Shown piece after piece: positions 60,893 through 64,000 of a stretch of 64,000 bases of DNA. The position numbers and the translations under genes were made by a program. The notes below the pieces were generated by a model, which searched no databases, had not been told where the DNA came from, and saw nothing but the letters and a program-made list of their open reading frames with translations. Where the stretch lies: NCBI RefSeq assembly GCF_900176885.1, contig NZ_LT839648.1:2006377-2070376 (forward strand), given 5' to 3'. The DNA comes from Oceanobacillus senegalensis (GTDB taxonomy: Bacteria > Bacillota > Bacilli > Bacillales > Amphibacillaceae). The number at the start of each line of letters is the position of its first letter. Within the stretch, counting starts at the first letter, position 1.

Positions 60893-61009
60893 GCCTAGCA
60901 ACGTCCTACTCTCGCAGGGGTTAACCCCAACTACCATCGGCGCTGGAGAGCTTAACTACTGTGTTCGGCATGGGAACAGGTGTGGCCTCTCCGCCATTAT
61001 CACTAGACC
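60893..61009 (-). rRNA. rrf: 5S ribosomal RNA
   Basis: The minus strand reads GTCTAGTGATAATGGCGGAG at the 5' side, then CCCATGCCGAACACAGTAG and a 3' side ending in GTAGGACGTTGCTAGGC. These are the conserved 5S stem and loop sequences; the two ends pair (GTCTAG / CTAGGC region). It lies about 70 bases after the 23S gene in the usual order. Confidence 0.97.
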
Positions 61010-61077
61010 TATGTATTTAATTTAAGGTTTGTACCTTGAAAACTAAATAAGAGTTAATCACTGACATCCATTAAGAA

Positions 61078-64000
<2,923 letters not shown>

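Overview
The window looks like chromosome of a low-GC, endospore-forming, probably halotolerant member of the Bacillaceae (Virgibacillus/Oceanobacillus/Lentibacillus type; the genus is a guess). Supporting signs are AT-rich Bacillus-like codon use, strong GGAGG ribosome binding sites, a spore SASP gene (sspO), a SleB-type cortex hydrolase, a SpoIID-like protein, an RsbR paralogue and ectoine hydroxylase (ectD). The right end is a ribosomal RNA operon.

Positions 1-31,500 form an anaerobic nitrogen-oxide respiration island. On the minus strand lie molybdopterin genes (moeA partial, moeB, moaA), a TPR protein, a small haem-b-like membrane protein and a complete narGHJI operon. Next come a TehA/SLAC1-type anion channel and a second complete narGHJI operon preceded by a hemerythrin gene and two small proteins. 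Beyond these are a broken radical-SAM gene, a DUF2249 protein and a CuA lipoprotein. A divergent plus-strand operon then encodes two DUF2249 proteins, a 12-TM heme-copper-oxidase-like protein and a DUF59 Fe-S factor. A CRP/FNR regulator without cysteines, a DUF421 protein, a Sco protein and a three-subunit B-family heme-copper enzyme follow. Five promoters carry a TGTGA-N6-TCACA-type Fnr box. One of these also has a perfect Fur box over its -10. The second nar operon has no such box and instead carries inverted repeats. The B-family subunit I has Asn where the active-site Tyr of ba3 oxidases lies, so it may be a nitric oxide reductase. The genes together suggest nitrate import or nitrite export, nitrate reduction, and NO reduction and repair. 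No nitrite reductase or N2O reductase is visible here.

Positions 31,500-60,700 are ordinary core and accessory genes: an XRE-cupin regulator, HMG-CoA lyase with an operator-overlapped promoter, YbaK, a YtcJ amidohydrolase, alkaline phosphatase, a lipoprotein, RsbR, a nucleotidyltransferase, SleB-like and SpoIID-like proteins, SbcCD, a SLAP protein, HelD, DinB, EctD, an MBL hydrolase, SspO, DapA behind a lysine riboswitch, an SDR, a HesB-like protein, a ResA-like thioredoxin and small membrane proteins. Three families of dispersed, hairpin-forming intergenic repeats are scattered through the window.

Positions 60,848-64,000 hold the rrn terminator, 5S rRNA and an essentially full-length 23S rRNA, all on the minus strand. 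I saw no tRNA, CRISPR array, transposase or prophage.
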